A DNA stretch of 64,000 nucleotides from an uncultured Bacteroidota bacterium (GTDB lineage: Bacteria > Bacteroidota > Bacteroidia > Bacteroidales > P3). The notes beneath the pieces are model-generated. The model ran no database searches, was not told the origin of the DNA, and saw only the letters and a program-made list of their open reading frames with translations. The DNA lies in NCBI GenBank assembly GCA_902774395.1, contig CACYIK010000006.1, positions 1 to 64,000 on the forward strand, given 5' to 3'. Shown here piece by piece: positions 61,701 through 64,000 of this stretch (its first letter is position 1; each line of letters starts with the position of its first letter). A program made the translations under genes and the position numbers.

Positions 61701-64000
61701 TCGGGATGCAGCACAACCAGTCTTAGGGTGCGTTGGAAGTCTCGCCCGTCACGCACCGCCGCGAGCGACACGACACATCTCTCTTGCGACATGTCCTTGG
61801 TGATGGGGATGGAGAGCAGGGTGGTCTTGCTGCTGTCGAGCACGAGCATCCCTTGGCTGATAATCTCAGCGGCATTCGTCACACGGTAGTAGAGCGGCTG
61901 GTTACCGAAGGGGGATCCCATCTCGATGCGGAGGGTGTCGCCCACGCTGCAGACGATGGGGAACCAATCATAGGTGTTTAGCGGCGGCGTGGTGCGCATC
62001 CAGACGAGGTCGGTGCCGGTCACGCGGCCGCTGGGGGCGACATAGTTCACCACGGTGTCGTGGTGCATGCCGTCAGGCATCTCGAACAGGAGGCGGTACA
62101 TGCCTGAAGGCAGGTCATCAAGGGCGATGGAGCGCTCGCTGGTGAGGGTGTCGAGTCTGATCTCCACCACTGGCCAGCGGTGCGGGTCGGCCTCTTCGGG
62201 CGTGAAAGCCAGATGGGGGAACTGACGGCGGAAGTCGGCCTCGCTGCCCACCCAGCGGGCGTCGCGATACTCGGCCATCAGTTGCGGTTCGAGGAAGCGC
62301 AGCGTGTCGGGCTGACGCAGCTGCTGCACCGTGACATGTACCATGCCCTTGAGCGGCTGGTGGTCGAAGTTGTTGTAGCAGTAGGTTAAGATTGCTTGAT
62401 TGCCTGATTGTTTGAGTGCTTGAGTGCTTGATTGTTTGATTGATTGAGTGGCATGGGTTAGCGAGGAGAGGAGGCAGTAGCCGTCGGCGCCGCTGACGCG
62501 CAGCGACAGGCAGCTCGCCTGCAGCTCGCCGTCGGCATCGATCACACGGGCGTAGGCGGTGAAGATATAGGTGGTATAGCGGCTGGTGTCCTTCTCGTCG
62601 GGCGTAGGGGTAAAGGTGAACTGGAACGTGCCGTCGTCGTTCACCGTCAGGCTGTCGTGGTAGGGATATTCGTCGGCCAAGGTCTGCCACTGCAGCGGGT
62701 CGCGAAGCCGCTCGCGCGACACCTCCCACCGCACCTGTGCGCCGGTCATCGGGGCACCGCTGTAGGAGGCGGCCATGCCATAGAGCGTCACGGGCTGGCC
62801 CATGCGGCGCACCGCCACGGTGTCCACACCCTCCTCGGCCGTGGAGAGCGTCACCGTGAAGTGCGGCGGCTTGTAAGCCTCGACGTCGATATATTCGTAT
62901 TCGTAATACTTGCCGTCGTCCGAACACACACGGAGAGTATAGCTGCCGTTCCGCCCGTCGGCGGGCACCACAAAGCGACCCCAGCAGCGGCCTTGGCGGT
63001 CGGTGGTGAGGAACAGGGAGTCTTCTTGAACGCTGCTGCTGTTGAAAAAGAAAGCCTCCAACTTTAGGTTCTTCGCCGGACGGATGCGAGGCTCCCATCG
63101 GCTACCATGCTCACTGCGGTCGTAGGCCACGCAAAGGAACTGCACCGTGTCGCCCAGCCGGTAGATGGGACGGTCGGTCATCACCACCTCCAGTTGATGG
63201 GTGGTTTTGTTGTAATCACGGCTGGTACTATGCACACCTTTCCAGAGGTAGCTTTGTTGGTCGTCATAGCTAAACTCATAGCCGTCGACATTGGCCGTCA
63301 GCTCTTTGTATTGGATGAAACGGTATTGCCACGACGAGACGGGGAAGTGGAAGTATCCCTTCTTGTCGGTGCGGCAATGGCGTGTGCGGTCGCGCCCTGT
63401 GATGTCACCTTCGCCGTGGAGGGTCACCTTCTTGCCGGCCAGGGGTTGGCCAGTGATGCGGTCGACGAGGTAGCCCGACGAGGGCCACAGCAGGGTCTTC
63501 TTGCCGGCGGCGGCAGACAGGCCATAGGTTATGAAGAGTCCATCGGCCGACTGGAATCGTACGTAGCAGAGGCTGCTGTCGGTGTAGGCCACCAGGTAGT
63601 AGTCGCCCTGCGCCACGGCGGGCAGCGACACCAGGTAGTGATGCTTCAGGTGGTCGCCCGAGTCGGGCAGAGGCTGGTCCCATTCGGCCACGGCACCTAT
63701 CTGCCGCAGGGTGTCTTCGGGCCAGTTGTGGCGGTGGCTCGACAGGCTGTCCTGCCGCACCAGACGCATGTGCAGCAACGGGGTGTTGCGCGCCTCGATG
63801 ACGGCCAGTCGGCTGCTTCGCGACGACTCGGTCTGGCTAAAGCGGATGCTGTACTCCGTCTGGCAGATATACTTGCGCAACTGACGGCAGCAACGCGCGC
63901 CATAGGTGCCGGGGTAGCGCCGTTCCGTCTCGAAGCAGAGCTGCTCGGCAGCCACCTTCCGGTCGAGGATGCTGAGGGCCGAAGCACGTTTGTAGCATAG
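58751..64000 (-). CDS. Alpha-2-macroglobulin-like protein, 5' end beyond window
   Basis: At least 1749 aa; the frame is open to the right edge, so the start is missing. Large periplasmic or surface protein with MG-type beta domains (TDRPIYRLGDTVQFLCVAYDR is the MG2 signature), a bait-like region, and ALTQWSVKAFAWTDDYALG followed by an alpha-helical toroid. No thioester GCGEQ motif is seen, so it is of the thioester-less kind. A carboxypeptidase-regulatory-like plus TonB-plug-type segment (GTITDARTGEELPFVNVVLKYNG to IQRMPGNSVEDVVTVLGG) is inserted midway. Spacer-repeat insertions at 59269-59302, 59759-59798 and 62386-62455 encode Gln/Ser/Asn-rich and Phe/Ser-rich peptides. Confidence 0.88.
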   Translation of the reverse strand, partial: LCYKRASALSILDRKVAAEQLCFETERRYPGTYGARCCRQLRKYICQTEYSIRFSQTESSRSSRLAVIEARNTPLLHMRLVRQDSLSSHRHNWPEDTLRQIGAVAEWDQPLPDSGDHLKHHYLVSLPAVAQGDYYLVAYTDSSLCYVRFQSADGLFITYGLSAAAGKKTLLWPSSGYLVDRITGQPLAGKKVTLHGEGDITGRDRTRHCRTDKKGYFHFPVSSWQYRFIQYKELTANVDGYEFSYDDQQSYLWKGVHSTSRDYNKTTHQLEVVMTDRPIYRLGDTVQFLCVAYDRSEHGSRWEPRIRPAKNLKLEAFFFNSSSVQEDSLFLTTDRQGRCWGRFVVPADGRNGSYTLRVCSDDGKYYEYEYIDVEAYKPPHFTVTLSTAEEGVDTVAVRRMGQPVTLYGMAASYSGAPMTGAQVRWEVSRERLRDPLQWQTLADEYPYHDSLTVNDDGTFQFTFTPTPDEKDTSRYTTYIFTAYARVIDADGELQASCLSLRVSGADGYCLLSSLTHATQSIKQSSTQALKQSGNQAILTYCYNNFDHQPLKGMVHVTVQQLRQPDTLRFLEPQLMAEYRDARWVGSEADFRRQFPHLAFTPEEADPHRWPVVEIRLDTLTSERSIALDDLPSGMYRLLFEMPDGMHHDTVVNYVAPSGRVTGTDLVWMRTTPPLNTYDWFPIVCSVGDTLRIEMGSPFGNQPLYYRVTNAAEIISQGMLVLDSSKTTLLSIPITKDMSQERCVVSLAAVRDGRDFQRTLRLVVLHPELQCKIETETFRDRLQPGEREQWRLRIMDADSAGIEANLCMTMYDKSLEQYSRLRFGLNPWIDRGGYRFDYRFDYPRTNIIISETRFGHFRPENIPFNVYTVGYQPQLGYTLWALDDWHKQIAMRYGAGTLAGTITDARTGEELPFVNVVLKYNGKQFNGASTDFDGRYLFQLLPSGNYELEISYVGYNRVIYKVNIPKTGATICDIQLTPSAVSLDEIVIMDDKAPVIEIGAPEHGARLSSEDIQRMPGNSVEDVVTVLGGMGYSDGGVSDMVTLQGSVRKRTGVNVPKDAIAEIAPAFDFDGTNQFSIRKNLSTLAFFEPALRSGKDGSVTVSFTMPDALTQWSVKAFAWTDDYALGGLERVVQTQKELMVQPQLPRFLRQGDTIELRAKVSNLTDSTLTAKVCFEIEGKRVADTTVTLEPRTGAPASCRFVVDNNCQSTAEYKIYASSGSHTDGERGSLPVLSDKERVTTSRLLYIAGSPDGSEVSRTYTLPARRAGDSLDIVFTARPMDYAFEALPYFKRHRMPGNIYMVNSVFVDHVASLNPSATEKERTKAASRIKSQLHDLLQAQQRDGGWSWMPGGREASLYTTEAVLQRLATCPSLADDSYYRRDYIKAIDYLDRQLLEQYKRDTVSQFSILNSQFSILYTRSLWLGLKPLDKCDSLTRQAYSYYLQRARRHTMEPDLTLRSQGQLALTLLHMGDTAEAVRMATIIRESAHVADSLGMYWNDLRVEDAALMVDVMADVMHDWEAVSRIQQWILSYRQGTTWRTDMATAQAVAALLRTPEGLAAPDTSRTATYAIKQSDNQAITIELRSTSPFPAWGAVFYSHDTPLDSIRTEGTGITLRRTLSTVATDGSLTLLKPGQKLQVGERVRVHIDIYCERDLDRMVLRDQRAAGFEPVSTASGWCWNDGLRYYVDIRDEAADCFIDRLNEGHYYVEYDLWVRHAGAFATGICTLQSVYAPEFRCHTESQQVRSRFSGQ

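Overview
This window comes from a member of the Bacteroidota, most likely an uncultured Bacteroidales. Evidence: promoters carry the Bacteroidota -7 box (TAnnTTTG, usually followed by CA) instead of a sigma70 -10 box; several secreted proteins end in type IX secretion (T9SS) sorting domains; and typical families occur (Omp28-like, PCMD lipoprotein, BspA-type LRR, GH97, GH78, C10 peptidase, 5-fold beta-flower). No genus can be assigned. Most genes are GC-rich and the spacers AT-rich.

Layout: 1-567 is a gene-free edge with hairpin repeats. 568-12183: tex (-), a T9SS Omp28-like protein, a small secreted protein, a translationally coupled nadD + DUF748 pair bracketed by an inverted repeat, a topoisomerase IV/gyrase-type B subunit, an acidic protein and an outer-membrane barrel. 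12445-15619 (all -): serS, a lipoprotein, tRNA-Ser, a membrane protein and zinc-free-type L31. 15753-22918 (-) is a visibly AT-richer six-gene operon built on a small G protein, a four-helix membrane protein, two paralogous single-pass proteins with unrelated periplasmic ends, another single-pass protein and a secreted YD-like protein. I do not recognise it as a described system and it is the best candidate for something new. 23449-31079: msrA, tRNA-Leu, a Bacteroidota-specific secreted protein, an operon of beta-propeller, DsbD and C10 protease, and initiator tRNA. 31080-36087 is an accessory stretch: nested tRNA-tail repeats, a decayed ParE-type toxin-antitoxin pair, a BspA-like LRR protein, a HEPN/MNT pair and a beta-flower protein. 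36149-45917: pepD, lipoproteins, an S66 peptidase, GH78 and an EEP hydrolase. 46096-64000: GH97, purL, a PlsC-like acyltransferase, GPx and a sister lipoprotein, two secreted C1B papain-like peptidases, an orphan XRE regulator with a palindromic operator, and a large alpha-2-macroglobulin-like protein cut by the right edge.

The second striking theme is genome-wide short-period repeats (units of 7, 8, 9, 10 or 11 nt). They fill spacers but also sit in frame inside genes, including tex, purL, dsbD, GH97, the A2M-like gene and an outer-membrane barrel, and they encode whole signal peptides. The same repeat-derived peptide turns up in unrelated proteins.
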